The notes under the pieces are model-generated. The model saw only the letters and a list, made by a program, of their open reading frames with translations. It had not been told where the DNA came from and ran no database searches. From assembly GCF_003316635.1 (NCBI RefSeq), contig NZ_QNQP01000008.1, forward strand, positions 85,253 through 149,252: DNA of 64,000 nucleotides, written 5' to 3'. This DNA comes from Roseovarius dicentrarchi. Its GTDB lineage: Bacteria > Pseudomonadota > Alphaproteobacteria > Rhodobacterales > Rhodobacteraceae. Shown here piece by piece: positions 39,306 to 48,338 of this stretch. Position 1 is the first letter of the stretch. The number at the start of each line of letters is the position of its first letter. Made by a program: the position numbers and the translations under genes.

Positions 39306-39341
39306 CTTTCTTTTTGCCTTAAATATCCCCGCCGGAGGCAT
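39306..39341 (-). repeat. Intergenic repeat, copy C, overlapping the dnaE2 stop
   Basis: The 36 bases are identical to copy B (34390-34425) in inverse orientation. The dnaE2 stop TAA (39319-39321) lies inside it, so the last residues of DnaE2 (ADASGGDI) are encoded by the repeat. Confidence 0.85.
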
Positions 39342-42258
39342 CTGCCCCCTCTGGTTGCGGGTCCGAATGAGGATATGCGCCCGGTGTCAGATAACACCGT
39401 AGCAGGCTGATCGGGTGCGCTTTCAGGCTAAGGCGGGTGGTGACGTAATCTTCGACCACCTCTTCGCCCGATGTCATCCTGGGCAGTTGCGGGGCAGGCT
39501 CGTTCAGCGCCTCCCCGTCGATATCGCCTGCAAAAAGCGGCAGTTGCTTTGTTGCCGTCAGCGCCTTTGCCTGCCACAGGGCTTGCCGCCGGGTTAGCCC
39601 AAGACTGGTAAAGCAATCGGCTTCGGCCAGTCTTGTGATGATCGCAGGCGGCAGGCCGGCGCGCCGCCAGACATCGCCGGGCGCGCCATAGCCATTGGCG
39701 CGCGCTGCGGTCAGCCAGATGGCGCTGTCCTCGTCAATTCCCTTGATCTGCCGGAATCCCAGCCGCAATGCGAGCCCGCCGGCATCGTCTGGCTCGATAC
39801 TGTTGTCCCAGACGCTGGCATTGATGCAAACAGGCCGCACTGTCACGCCATGTTCGCGCGCATCGCGTACGATCTGGGCTGGGGCGTAAAACCCCATCGG
39901 CTGTGCGTTCAGCAACGCACATGCAAAAATCGTCGGGTGGTGACATTTGATCCACGCGCTTGCATAAACCAACAAGGCAAAGCTGGCTGCGTGGCTTTCG
40001 GGAAAGCCGTAGCTGCCGAACCCCTCGATCTGGGCAAAGCAGCGTTCGGCGAAATCATTGTCATATCCGTTCGCCTTCATGCCGCGCAAAAACAGCGTGC
40101 GGAATTCACTGATATTGCCACGTTTCTTGAACGTGGCCAGCGCGCGGCGCAGCCGGTCGGCCTGATCCGGGCTGAAGCCCGCGCCGACGATGGCGATCTG
40201 CATTGCCTGTTCCTGAAACAGCGGGACGCCCAGCGTCTTGCTCAGTACCGCGCCCAAGGCATCAGAGGGGAACGTGACCTTTTCTTCGCCGTTTCTGCGC
40301 CGGATATAGGGATGCACCATATCGCCTTGAATGGGGCCGGGGCGGATGATGGCAACCTCGATCACCAGATCATAAAAACATCGGGGCCGCATGCGTGGCA
40401 GGAAATTCATTTGCGCGCGGCTTTCCACCTGAAAGACGCCGATACTGTCGGCCCGGGACAGCATATCGTAAACGCGGCTGTCCTCGGGCGGCAGCGTCGC
40501 GAGGGTGTAGCGGTGCCCGTGATGTTGCGCCAGCAGATCGAACGCCTTGCGGATACAGGTCAGCATTCCCAGCGCCAGCACGTCGACCTTGAGGATACCC
40601 AGCGCCTCGATATCGTCCTTGTCCCATGAAATGACGGTGCGCCCCTCCATCGAGGCGTTTTCGACCGGGACCAGCTCATCCAGCCGTCCTTCGGTGATGA
40701 CAAAACCGCCGACATGCTGGCTCAGGTGGCGGGGAAACCCTTCGATTTCCTGCACCAGCGCAAGGGTCTGCTTCAGGCGCGGATCATCAGGATCAAGGCC
40801 GATTTCCCGCATTCGCTCCCGCTCCACCGCGCCGGTCGAGAAGAAGCCCCACAGTTGCGACGCCAGCGCGCTGATCGTGTCCTGGCTCAGGCCCATGGCG
40901 CGGCCCACCTCGCGGATTGCCCGCTTGCCGCGGTAGTGGATTACGGTTGCACACAGGCCCGCGCGGTGGCGGCCGTAGCGGTCGTAGATGTGCTGGATCA
41001 CCTCTTCACGGCGCTCATGTTCGAAATCGACGTCGATATCAGGTGGCTCGTCGCGGGCCTCTGACACGAACCGCTCGAATACCATCGTGCCGATTTCGGG
41101 GCTGACCGACGTGACGCCAAGGCAGTAGCACACCACCGAATTGGCTGCCGATCCGCGCCCCTGGCACAAGATGCCGCGCTTGCGGGCGAAGGCGACGATG
41201 TCGCGCACGGTCAGAAAATAGGGCTCGTAGTTCAGCTTCGCGATTAGGGTGAGTTCATGTTCCAGCAAGCTGCGCGCGCGGGTTGGCGCGCCTTGGGGGT
41301 AGCGCCATTTCAGGCCCTCTTCGGCTAGGCGGCGCAGGCGGGTGGTGGGCGTCTCGCCTTGGGCAACTTCGGTGGGATATTCATAACGCAGGCTGCCAAG
41401 GCAGAAGATGTGAGACTGCGCCAGCGCGGCGGCGCGATCTACCGCATCCTCAAAGCCCTTGAAAAGACGGCGCATTTCCGGGTCGCTTCGCAGGCGGTTT
41501 TCGCTGTTGGCCAATGCGGCGCGGCCCAGATCATCAATCCGGGTGCTGGTGCGTACCGCCGTCAACACGTCCGCCAGACGGCGGCGGCGCTCATGGTGCA
41601 TGCGCGGCAGGGCGCTGGCGACAGGTTTCAACCCCAGGTTTTGCGCCAACTGCGCCTGTCTGCGAAAACGGGCCGCATCTTGCCCGTTATAAGCGGGGGC
41701 CATCAGCAAGAATATCTGACCGGCCAAGTGCCGGGTCAGCCTGCGCGCTTGGTCCAGCCACGTGTCCGAGGCGCATTCCGGGGCATGCAGAAGCAGCGTC
41801 AGACCCTCGGTATGCTCCAGCAGATCCTCCAGACGCAGATCGCATTGCCCCTTGCCGGCCCGGCGGCGGCCGGTGGTCAGCAGGCGGCACAGGCTGGCCC
41901 AGCCAGGGCGGTTTTGTGGCAGGGCAGTCAGTGTAATGCCCTCGGCCAGTACCAGCCGCGCGGCAGGGATCAGGCGCGGCACGTTCGCCCAATCGGGGGC
42001 TTGCGGGTTTGGCGCAGGTGGCCCGATCAGGCCGTCGCGTGCCTCCAGCGCGTGCCGCTCGGCCACCTGGCGGGTGATTTCGCGGGCTTCGGAATAGGCG
42101 CGCACGATCCCGGCAACGGTATTTTCATCGGCAATGGCAATCGCAGGCAGGCCCAGCAGCGCGGCACGCTGCATGTACTCCTCAGGGTGCGAGGCCCCGG
42201 TGAGGAAGGTGAAATTCGACAGGGCCGATAGTTCGGCAAAGGAGGGTGATTTTTGCAT
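39319..42258 (-). CDS. dnaE2: Error-prone DNA polymerase DnaE2, short C-terminus
   Basis: A 979-residue C-family polymerase used in SOS translesion synthesis. N-terminal PHP domain (FAELSALSNFTFLTGASHPE), palm with EPPDIDVDFEHERREEV, fingers YGFPESHAASFALLVYASAW, and the beta-clamp motif KQLPLF near residue 925 are intact. After VVEDYVTTRLSLKAHPISLL the sequence loses similarity and ends within 30 residues, reading into an intergenic repeat; the OB-fold domain that I expect in the family appears absent. The usual partners imuA and imuB are not upstream. A LexA-like box lies before the gene. Catalytic parts look functional; I cannot check whether short forms occur in relatives. Confidence 0.9.
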   Translation of the reverse strand: MQKSPSFAELSALSNFTFLTGASHPEEYMQRAALLGLPAIAIADENTVAGIVRAYSEAREITRQVAERHALEARDGLIGPPAPNPQAPDWANVPRLIPAARLVLAEGITLTALPQNRPGWASLCRLLTTGRRRAGKGQCDLRLEDLLEHTEGLTLLLHAPECASDTWLDQARRLTRHLAGQIFLLMAPAYNGQDAARFRRQAQLAQNLGLKPVASALPRMHHERRRRLADVLTAVRTSTRIDDLGRAALANSENRLRSDPEMRRLFKGFEDAVDRAAALAQSHIFCLGSLRYEYPTEVAQGETPTTRLRRLAEEGLKWRYPQGAPTRARSLLEHELTLIAKLNYEPYFLTVRDIVAFARKRGILCQGRGSAANSVVCYCLGVTSVSPEIGTMVFERFVSEARDEPPDIDVDFEHERREEVIQHIYDRYGRHRAGLCATVIHYRGKRAIREVGRAMGLSQDTISALASQLWGFFSTGAVERERMREIGLDPDDPRLKQTLALVQEIEGFPRHLSQHVGGFVITEGRLDELVPVENASMEGRTVISWDKDDIEALGILKVDVLALGMLTCIRKAFDLLAQHHGHRYTLATLPPEDSRVYDMLSRADSIGVFQVESRAQMNFLPRMRPRCFYDLVIEVAIIRPGPIQGDMVHPYIRRRNGEEKVTFPSDALGAVLSKTLGVPLFQEQAMQIAIVGAGFSPDQADRLRRALATFKKRGNISEFRTLFLRGMKANGYDNDFAERCFAQIEGFGSYGFPESHAASFALLVYASAWIKCHHPTIFACALLNAQPMGFYAPAQIVRDAREHGVTVRPVCINASVWDNSIEPDDAGGLALRLGFRQIKGIDEDSAIWLTAARANGYGAPGDVWRRAGLPPAIITRLAEADCFTSLGLTRRQALWQAKALTATKQLPLFAGDIDGEALNEPAPQLPRMTSGEEVVEDYVTTRLSLKAHPISLLRCYLTPGAYPHSDPQPEGADASGGDI

Positions 42259-42273
42259 GACGAGTCACCTTAT

Positions 42274-42288
42274 ATTCACCTTTCGTTC
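42274..42288 (-). promoter_or_regulatory. LexA-like SOS box before dnaE2
   Basis: On the minus strand GAAC, seven bases, GAAT (42288-42274), against the alphaproteobacterial LexA consensus GAAC-N7-GAAC. It lies 16 bases before the dnaE2 start, a position expected for an operator. One mismatch in the second half. Confidence 0.55.
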
Positions 42289-42497
42289 TTATACCGAGTC
42301 CTTATGAGGATATTATTGCAGATATGTTTTCTACGGATGTGGTGGTGCTGCGGTGCGTTGCGCTGCCTGACACTGACGTCGGCGCATGGCGCCATAATCG
42401 CCCGGCCGGACCCGACAAACAGGCATGATGTATGTCATCGGACGTACAATGCCGGTGCCCGGCAGCACGGCGCGGGCGGTATATGCGGACCGCCCTT

Positions 42498-42980
42498 TCA
42501 CAAATGCGGGGCGAATTCCTGTAGAACGGCAGTATAGACCGCGCGTTTGAACGGCACGATATGTGCCGCCAGGTCGGAGGGCGGCAGCCAGCGCCATTCG
42601 GAAAATTCAGGATGGTCGGTTTGGATGTCGATCTGGCTGTCGTCGCCGTGAAACCGGGCCAGAAACCATTTCTGCTCCTGACCGCGATAGCGGCCTTTCC
42701 ACATGCGCGGCACCAGATCATGGGGCAGATCGTAGCGCGCCCAATCTGCCGTTTCGGCTTCGATTCGGACAAGATCAGCTGTCACGCCGGTTTCCTCGAC
42801 CAGTTCGCGCAGGGCGGCCGCGCGCGCATCCTCGCCCGCGTCGATGCCGCCTTGGGGCATTTGCCAGGCAGGCTCTGCCGTGTCGATGCGCTGGCCGACA
42901 AAAACATGCCCGGCCGCATTTACCAGCATCACGCCAACGCAAGGGCGATAGGGCAGCTTTGCGATGTCTTCCGGGGTCAT
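42498..42980 (-). CDS. rppH: RNA pyrophosphohydrolase RppH
   Basis: A 160-residue Nudix enzyme that removes pyrophosphate from mRNA 5' ends, starting decay. The opening [20 protein letters not shown] is typical; the Nudix box spans residues 44-66 ([17 protein letters not shown], then VEETG), and [17 protein letters not shown] is the RppH-specific segment. Last gene of the rsfS-to-rppH minus-strand run, as in most alphaproteobacteria. Confidence 0.95.
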   Translation of the reverse strand: MTPEDIAKLPYRPCVGVMLVNAAGHVFVGQRIDTAEPAWQMPQGGIDAGEDARAAALRELVEETGVTADLVRIEAETADWARYDLPHDLVPRMWKGRYRGQEQKWFLARFHGDDSQIDIQTDHPEFSEWRWLPPSDLAAHIVPFKRAVYTAVLQEFAPHL

Positions 42981-43034
42981 GATCTTCTCCGCGTGCGCGA
43001 AACGGGCCGCGACAGGCGCGGCCCGTGATTTGCG

Positions 43035-44372
43035 TCAGTCGGTGCCAGTCAGCGTGGTGAGGCCCTTGAGAATGTCGATGGCATAGGCCAGCTGATAATC
43101 CTCTTCGCGCAGTTTCGCGCTTTCTTCGGCGCGCTCGCGGGTCTCTTTGATGTGCTGGATCTCGTCCTCGGTCAGGCTGTCATTGTTCAGGCTGCCGCGC
43201 AGATCCGCCTCGGACCGCAGCAGGGGCGGCGCGCTGTTTTCGTCCTCAGCGTCGGCAGGTTTGCGGCGCGGTTGCGCCACAAGGATGTCGGGCGATACGC
43301 CCAATGCCTGAATCGAGCGGCCAGACGGTGTGTAATACCGCGCCGTGGTAAGGCGCATCGCGCCATCGCCGCGCAGCGGCATGACCGTCTGAACCGATCC
43401 CTTGCCAAAGCTCTTGGTGCCGACAACCACCGCGCGGCGGTGATCCTGAAGCGCGCCGGCCACGATTTCCGAGGCCGACGCCGAGCCGCCGTTGATCAGC
43501 ACGACGATGGGCTTGCCTTCGGCCAGATCGCCGGGGGTCGCATTGATCCGCTCGCCGTCCTGAAGGTTGCGGCCACGGGTGCTGACGATCTCGCCCTTCT
43601 CAAGGAAGGCGTCCGACACCATGATCGCCTGATTCAGCAAACCGCCCGGATTGTTGCGCAGGTCGATGACAAAGCCGTTGATCTTGTCGATGCCGCCGGC
43701 CTTTTCCACCTCTTCGGCAAGGCTGGACTCAAGGTTTTCATAGGTCTGATCGTTGAATTTCGATACCCGCAGAACCACGGCCTTCTGCTCGGTCCGGGCG
43801 CGGACGGCGACCAGCTTGATGGTGTCGCGGATGATCGACATATCGAACGGCTCGCTTTCGCCCTCGCGGACGAGGGTGATGACGATCTCGCTGCCGACCG
43901 GGCCGCGCATCATGTCCACCGCCGCATCAAGGGTCAGGCCCAGAACGCTCTCGCCGTCGACATGGGTGATGTAATCGCCCGATTCCACACCCGCCTCGGC
44001 GGCTGGCGTGCCGTCGATGGGCGAGACGACCTTGACGAAGCCTTCTTCTTGCGTGACCTCGATGCCCAGTCCGCCGAATTCGCCGCGCGTCTGAACCTGC
44101 ATGTCCTCGGCATCGTCGGGCGGCAGGTAGCTGGAATGGGGATCAAGCGAGGTGAGCATGCCGTTGATCGCGGCCTCGATCAGATCGCCTTCGTCGACTT
44201 CTTCGACATATTGGGCGCGGATCCGCTCGAAAATATCGCCGAAAAGGTCCAGCTGCTCGTAAACGTTGGTGTTGCGCTTGCTCTCCTGAGCCATGAGGGG
44301 GGCGGCGATCTGAGTGGTGACGATCACGCCAGCCAGCGTGCCGGCAGTGGCCGCCATCAGGAATTTCTTCAT
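43035..44372 (-). CDS. ctpA: Carboxy-terminal processing protease (S41)
   Basis: A 445-residue exported serine protease. Signal KKFLMAATAGTLAGVIVTTQ; PDZ domain at about 95-170 (GGLGIEVTQEEGFVKVVSPI); catalytic domain with the serine in NGGSASASEIVAGAL and lysine in GTKSFGKGSVQT. Acts on periplasmic proteins or hydrolase regulators. It follows envC by three bases; in many bacteria Ctp proteases control peptidoglycan hydrolases, so the pairing is sensible. Confidence 0.95.
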   Translation of the reverse strand: MKKFLMAATAGTLAGVIVTTQIAAPLMAQESKRNTNVYEQLDLFGDIFERIRAQYVEEVDEGDLIEAAINGMLTSLDPHSSYLPPDDAEDMQVQTRGEFGGLGIEVTQEEGFVKVVSPIDGTPAAEAGVESGDYITHVDGESVLGLTLDAAVDMMRGPVGSEIVITLVREGESEPFDMSIIRDTIKLVAVRARTEQKAVVLRVSKFNDQTYENLESSLAEEVEKAGGIDKINGFVIDLRNNPGGLLNQAIMVSDAFLEKGEIVSTRGRNLQDGERINATPGDLAEGKPIVVLINGGSASASEIVAGALQDHRRAVVVGTKSFGKGSVQTVMPLRGDGAMRLTTARYYTPSGRSIQALGVSPDILVAQPRRKPADAEDENSAPPLLRSEADLRGSLNNDSLTEDEIQHIKETRERAEESAKLREEDYQLAYAIDILKGLTTLTGTD

Positions 44373-44375
44373 AGA

Positions 44376-45539
44376 TTACTCATCCTTGTCTGTCTTGAAC
44401 CACAGCGCGGGGTCCACGGCGGTGTTGTCCTGTCTGACTTCTATATACAGCGTTTGCGTCCATTCGGTAGCGGCCTCAAGCAATTCGGCAGGCACGATTT
44501 CGTCATCCCGGCGCAGCCCCGGATCGCCGACGCCGCCCATCAGGCCCACGGGGCTGCCCCCCGGCAAGACCTGTCCGATTTGACCATAGACCACGTCCAT
44601 GCCGGCGAAAACCAGCAAAATCCCTGATTGCGGCTCCAGAATGGCGACGTTTCCGTAATCCAGCAGCGGCCCGTGATAGCGCAGGGTTGCGGCGGCGGGC
44701 GTGGTGACAACGGCGCGCGGCGGCGCGGCCATGACGATACCGGGGCGGGTGATGCCGGCCGCGTCCGCCTCGCCCGCGCGGCGCAGGATGCGGCCCTGAA
44801 CGGGCAGGGGCAGCTGCCCCTTGCGATCCGTGATACCCGGCAGGCTGCCGGGCGTTTCGTCCAGCGCAATCTGGCTGAGCCCGCTGGCAAAGCCGTCCAG
44901 CGATTCAGTCGAGGCGATCAGCAGCGCGGTTTTTACCGGATCTTCGGTGAACCGGCGCGGCAGGTCGGTGCGATCCGCGATCGCCTGGCTTAGCGCGGTA
45001 CGGGCGGTTTGGGCGCTGGCCAGCCCTTCGGCCAGTGTATCGGCCGCGCTTTGCTGAAGGGCGCGCAAGGCGGCCAGTTCTTCCAGACGCGCGCGCAGCT
45101 GTGCGGCGCGAGAGTTCAGCGCCGGCGTGACATCCGCCAGGATCATGCCCGAGCGGGCGTTGCCGACAGGGCCGGCGGGATGCAGCAGGGTCACGGGCGC
45201 GGGCGTGGCCCCGATCGAGCTGAGAACGCCGAGAAACTGCGCGATCTCCTTGTCGCGCGAGGCCAGGTCACGGGCGACGGCCTGTTCCTGAATGGCGGCG
45301 TTGCGCAGGCCGACACGCATGGCGCGCAAGCCCGCCTCGAACGCGCGCACGGTTTGCGTCAGCGCCTTGACCCGGCTGGCGGCGCCCTCGGACGCGTCCA
45401 GCGCGCGGGTTGCCTCGCCCAGCATTTCCGCCGCGCTGCGGGCGGCGGCGCCGGGATCGTTTTGTGCCGCGTCCGCGCGTGTGTGGAACGGCTGCGCCAT
45501 CAGCGCCGCGCAGGTCAGCAGCACAGCGGCGCGTTTCAT
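44376..45539 (-). CDS. EnvC-type murein hydrolase activator
   Basis: A 387-residue exported protein. Signal KRAAVLLTCAALMAQPFHT; the middle (about 40-200) is a coiled coil that in EnvC contacts FtsEX; the C-terminal LytM domain (about 265-385) is degenerate, lacking the M23 zinc histidines (YIEVRQDNTAVDPALWF has Glu in place of the HxH), as expected for activators of amidases rather than enzymes. Between gpmI and ctpA, overlapping gpmI by four bases. Expected role is cell separation. Confidence 0.88.
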   Translation of the reverse strand: MKRAAVLLTCAALMAQPFHTRADAAQNDPGAAARSAAEMLGEATRALDASEGAASRVKALTQTVRAFEAGLRAMRVGLRNAAIQEQAVARDLASRDKEIAQFLGVLSSIGATPAPVTLLHPAGPVGNARSGMILADVTPALNSRAAQLRARLEELAALRALQQSAADTLAEGLASAQTARTALSQAIADRTDLPRRFTEDPVKTALLIASTESLDGFASGLSQIALDETPGSLPGITDRKGQLPLPVQGRILRRAGEADAAGITRPGIVMAAPPRAVVTTPAAATLRYHGPLLDYGNVAILEPQSGILLVFAGMDVVYGQIGQVLPGGSPVGLMGGVGDPGLRRDDEIVPAELLEAATEWTQTLYIEVRQDNTAVDPALWFKTDKDE

Positions 45540-47077
45540 GCCGGGGGCGCCTTGGCCGCGGGAATGATCAGGGAGCGGCCAGTCATCTCGGCCGGCGGTT
45601 CGATATCCATCAGCTCAAGCAGGGTGGGGGCCAGATCGCTGAGCCTGCCGTTTGCCAGGGCAGCGCCTTGGGGGCCGCCCAGCATGATGACCGGAACCAG
45701 ATTGGTGGTGTGGGCGGTGTGCGGCGCACCGGTCGCAGGGTCGATCATCACCTCGCAATTTCCATGATCGGCGGTGACGATCATCGCGCCGTTCTGTGCC
45801 TTCAGCGCGGCAATGACGCGGCCCAGACCGGCATCCACAGCCTCGCACGCGGTGATGGCGGCGGCCAGATCGCCGGTGTGGCCGACCATGTCGGGATTGG
45901 CGTAATTTACCACGATCAGATCATAGCGCGCCTCGATTGCGCCGATAAGGTGATCCGTCACGGCGGGCGCCGACATTTCCGGTTGCAGATCGTAGGTGGC
46001 GACATGCGGCGATTGGGCCATATAGCGATCCTCGCCCGGTTCGGGACGTTCGCGCCCGCCGTTCAGGAAGAAAGTGACGTGCGGATATTTTTCCGTCTCG
46101 GCAATGTGGAACTGGCGCAGACCCTTTTTGCCGACCCAGACGCCCAAGGTGTTTTCCGGCATTTCATCGGGGAATATGCAGTCCATATAATTTTTATGGC
46201 GCGCCGAATATTCGGTAAAGCCGGAGACAGCGGCAAATTTTGGCCGGGGACCGGTTTCAAACGCCGAAAATTCCGGATCGGCGAAAGAGGCCAGAATTTC
46301 GCGCGCGCGATCGGCGCGAAAGTTGAGGCATAGCAGCCCGTCACCGTCCTGCATTCCGGCATAATCGCCCAGAACGCGGGGTTTGATGAATTCATCTGTG
46401 CGGCCTTTGTCATAGGCGTTGTCTATCGCCTCGTCCGCGGTTTGGGCCTGATAGCCGCGCGCCTGCGCAATCGCCTGATAACACAGCGCGACGCGGTCCC
46501 AGCGGTTGTCGCGGTCCATCGCATAGTAGCGGCCTGAAATCGTGGCGATAAAGGCGCCATTGGGCAGGGCAGCCTGGAGATCTGCAAGATAGGATTTGGC
46601 GGAAATCTGCGCCACATCGCGCCCGTCGGTAAAGGCGTGAATTGCGACCGGCACGCCCTTGGCCGTCAGCGCGCGGGCCGTGGCGATCATGTGTTGGATA
46701 TGCGAGTGTACCCCGCCGTCGGACAAAACGCCCAAGAGATGCGCCGTCCCGCCCGAGCCAAGCATCGCATCGACAAAGCGGCGCACGCCGGGCAGCGTCT
46801 CGAACGTGCCTTCGGTAATGGCACGGTCGATCAGGCGCAGATCCATTTCAACGATCCGGCCCGCGCCAATGTTCAGGTGGCCCACCTCGGAATTGCCCAT
46901 CTGGCCGGCGGGCAAACCCACGTCGAGCCCGTGCGTGACCAGCGTTGCGTTGGGGCAGGTTGCCATCAACGCATCGAAATTCGGCGTCTTGGCCAGCAAT
47001 GGGGCATTGCCGATTTCGGAATCGGACAGGCCCCAGCCATCAAGGATGCATAAAATGACGGGTTTCGGGGTGCTCAT
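45536..47077 (-). CDS. gpmI: Phosphoglycerate mutase, cofactor-independent
   Basis: A 513-residue Mn-dependent glycolytic enzyme interconverting 3- and 2-phosphoglycerate. Marks: ILCILDGWGLSDSEIGNAP at the start, the catalytic serine in MGNSEVGHLNIGAGR, DGGVHSHIQH, FTDGRD, and MIVTADHGNCE. I start at the ATG at 47077, preceded by AGGAG; the frame stays open 125 codons upstream through rlmH spacing and is not part of the protein. Confidence 0.97.
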   Translation of the reverse strand: MSTPKPVILCILDGWGLSDSEIGNAPLLAKTPNFDALMATCPNATLVTHGLDVGLPAGQMGNSEVGHLNIGAGRIVEMDLRLIDRAITEGTFETLPGVRRFVDAMLGSGGTAHLLGVLSDGGVHSHIQHMIATARALTAKGVPVAIHAFTDGRDVAQISAKSYLADLQAALPNGAFIATISGRYYAMDRDNRWDRVALCYQAIAQARGYQAQTADEAIDNAYDKGRTDEFIKPRVLGDYAGMQDGDGLLCLNFRADRAREILASFADPEFSAFETGPRPKFAAVSGFTEYSARHKNYMDCIFPDEMPENTLGVWVGKKGLRQFHIAETEKYPHVTFFLNGGRERPEPGEDRYMAQSPHVATYDLQPEMSAPAVTDHLIGAIEARYDLIVVNYANPDMVGHTGDLAAAITACEAVDAGLGRVIAALKAQNGAMIVTADHGNCEVMIDPATGAPHTAHTTNLVPVIMLGGPQGAALANGRLSDLAPTLLELMDIEPPAEMTGRSLIIPAAKAPPA

Positions 47078-47206
47078 GGGATGCTCCTGGCCGCTGACAG
47101 GGCCTTTGGCGCTGCTTTTAGTCAAGACAGGCAGGGGTTGAAACCGTGATAGCGTTAACGGCGCGCGGAATTTCCGGCCGCGCGTCGGGATGCGGGCGCG
47201 GTGGAA

Positions 47207-47230
47207 GTGAGTATTTTGAGGAAGATGAAA
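47207..47230 (+). repeat. Intergenic repeat, degenerate copy D
   Basis: GTGAGTATTTTGAGGAAGATG with AAA shares the GAGTATTTT-N-AAGATGAA pattern of the family; the GC-rich head (GCGGGCGCGG) just upstream is only weakly similar. It lies on the strand opposite to the flanking rlmH and gpmI genes. Confidence 0.5.
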
Positions 47231-47258
47231 GACGGGCCAGACCCGCAGGCTGCTGTGT

Positions 47259-47729
47259 TCAGCTGCGGTGGTAGGGGCCACCGGATAGAATGGTGGTCGC
47301 GCGGTATATCTGCTCGGCCAGCATGACGCGGACCAGCATGTGCGGCCAGACCATTTTGCCAAATGACAGGCTGAAGTCGGCGGTTGCGCGCAGGTCCGGC
47401 GCAATTCCATCCGCGCCGCCGATGATAAAAGCCAGATCGGCGCGGCCCGCATCGCGCCAGCCTGCGATCATCGTTGCAAAATCCGGGGAGGTGAGTGTCT
47501 TGCCGCGCTCGTCCAGCGCCACGCGCAGCGCGGCCTGAGGCAGGGCGCGCTCCAGAAGTGCGGCCTCGGCTGCGGGGCCGCCCCCTTTCTTGTCTTCGAC
47601 TTCGTGCAGGGTGGCCCGGCCCAGCCCAAGGGACCGCCCGGTGCGGTCGGCGCGCTGGATGTAATCGTCAAAGAGATCACGCGCCGCCCCGGCCCGCATC
47701 CGGCCAACGGCGCAGATATGCATCCGCAT
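47259..47729 (-). CDS. rlmH: 23S rRNA pseudouridine-1915 N3-methyltransferase
   Basis: A 156-residue SPOUT-fold methyltransferase acting on the ribosome A-site helix 69. RMHICAVGRMRAGAARDLFD begins the family's strand; ALDERGKTLTSPDFA and FIIGGADGIAPDL form the knot region and WPHMLVRVMLAEQIYRA binds SAM. The end GGPYHR is the typical terminus. Follows rsfS by 35 bases, the usual partner. Confidence 0.96.
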   Translation of the reverse strand: MRMHICAVGRMRAGAARDLFDDYIQRADRTGRSLGLGRATLHEVEDKKGGGPAAEAALLERALPQAALRVALDERGKTLTSPDFATMIAGWRDAGRADLAFIIGGADGIAPDLRATADFSLSFGKMVWPHMLVRVMLAEQIYRATTILSGGPYHRS

Positions 47730-47764
47730 TCAGGTCAGCCTCCTGCGGTGCCGGGGCGCGCCGT

Positions 47765-48124
47765 TCAGGCCGATGCGGCGCTGCCGGCGGGCTGCCACAT
47801 CTTTTCCAGCTGGTAGAAGTCGCGCACCTCGGGCCGGAAGACGTGGACGATGATATCGCCCGTGTCGATAAGCACCCAGTCGCCCGTTTCCTTGCCTTCG
47901 ATCCGGGAGCTGCGGCCCAGATCATGCTTGAGCTTGTCCACCAGCTTTTCGGCGATGGAGGTCACCTGCCGCGATGAGCGGCCGGAGCAGATGACCATAA
48001 AATCGCCGATGGAGGATTTGCCGCGCAGGTCGATCTGCACGATATCCTCGGCCTTGTTGTCGTCCAGTGATTTCAGGATATGCGCAAGCTGTGTGTCGGT
48101 TGTTGCGCTGTCGTTCAGGGCCAT
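47765..48124 (-). CDS. rsfS: Ribosomal silencing factor RsfS
   Basis: A 119-residue Iojap-family protein that binds L14 (uL14) and blocks subunit joining in starved cells. Core segments KAEDIVQIDLRGKSSIGDFM, VICSGRSSRQVTSIAEKL, and GDWVLIDTGDIIVHVFRPE are all typical. The start at 48124 gives MALNDSATT; the frame is open upstream but that part lacks similarity. First of the conserved minus-strand run. Confidence 0.95.
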   Translation of the reverse strand: MALNDSATTDTQLAHILKSLDDNKAEDIVQIDLRGKSSIGDFMVICSGRSSRQVTSIAEKLVDKLKHDLGRSSRIEGKETGDWVLIDTGDIIVHVFRPEVRDFYQLEKMWQPAGSAASA

Positions 48125-48338
48125 ATGGGGCACCTTCGTATCGGCGGCAAAAGCCGCAGCTGCGGAAATGGACAGATCTTTGTCCTCCTTGGTCGTGCAC
48201 CTGCCCATGGCCCCGGTGCCGGGCCTTCTGCGCAAAGGTAGCAAGCCCGCGCGCCTCTTTCAATGAAGCAGCTGAGAATTGTTTGTAATTCGCGCGATCC
48301 TGCCGGTGTTTCGGCGCAAGCTGCAAGGCGCGGGCGCG

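Noticed and set aside
42253..42537. Plus-strand frame between dnaE2 and rppH
   Set aside because: Cys/Arg-rich with no motif, overlapping the rppH end and the dnaE2 start; no ribosome site.
47078..47452. 125-codon N-terminal extension of gpmI
   Set aside because: Overlaps rlmH and a repeat; the family begins near ILCILDGWG, with AGGAG before the ATG at 47077.
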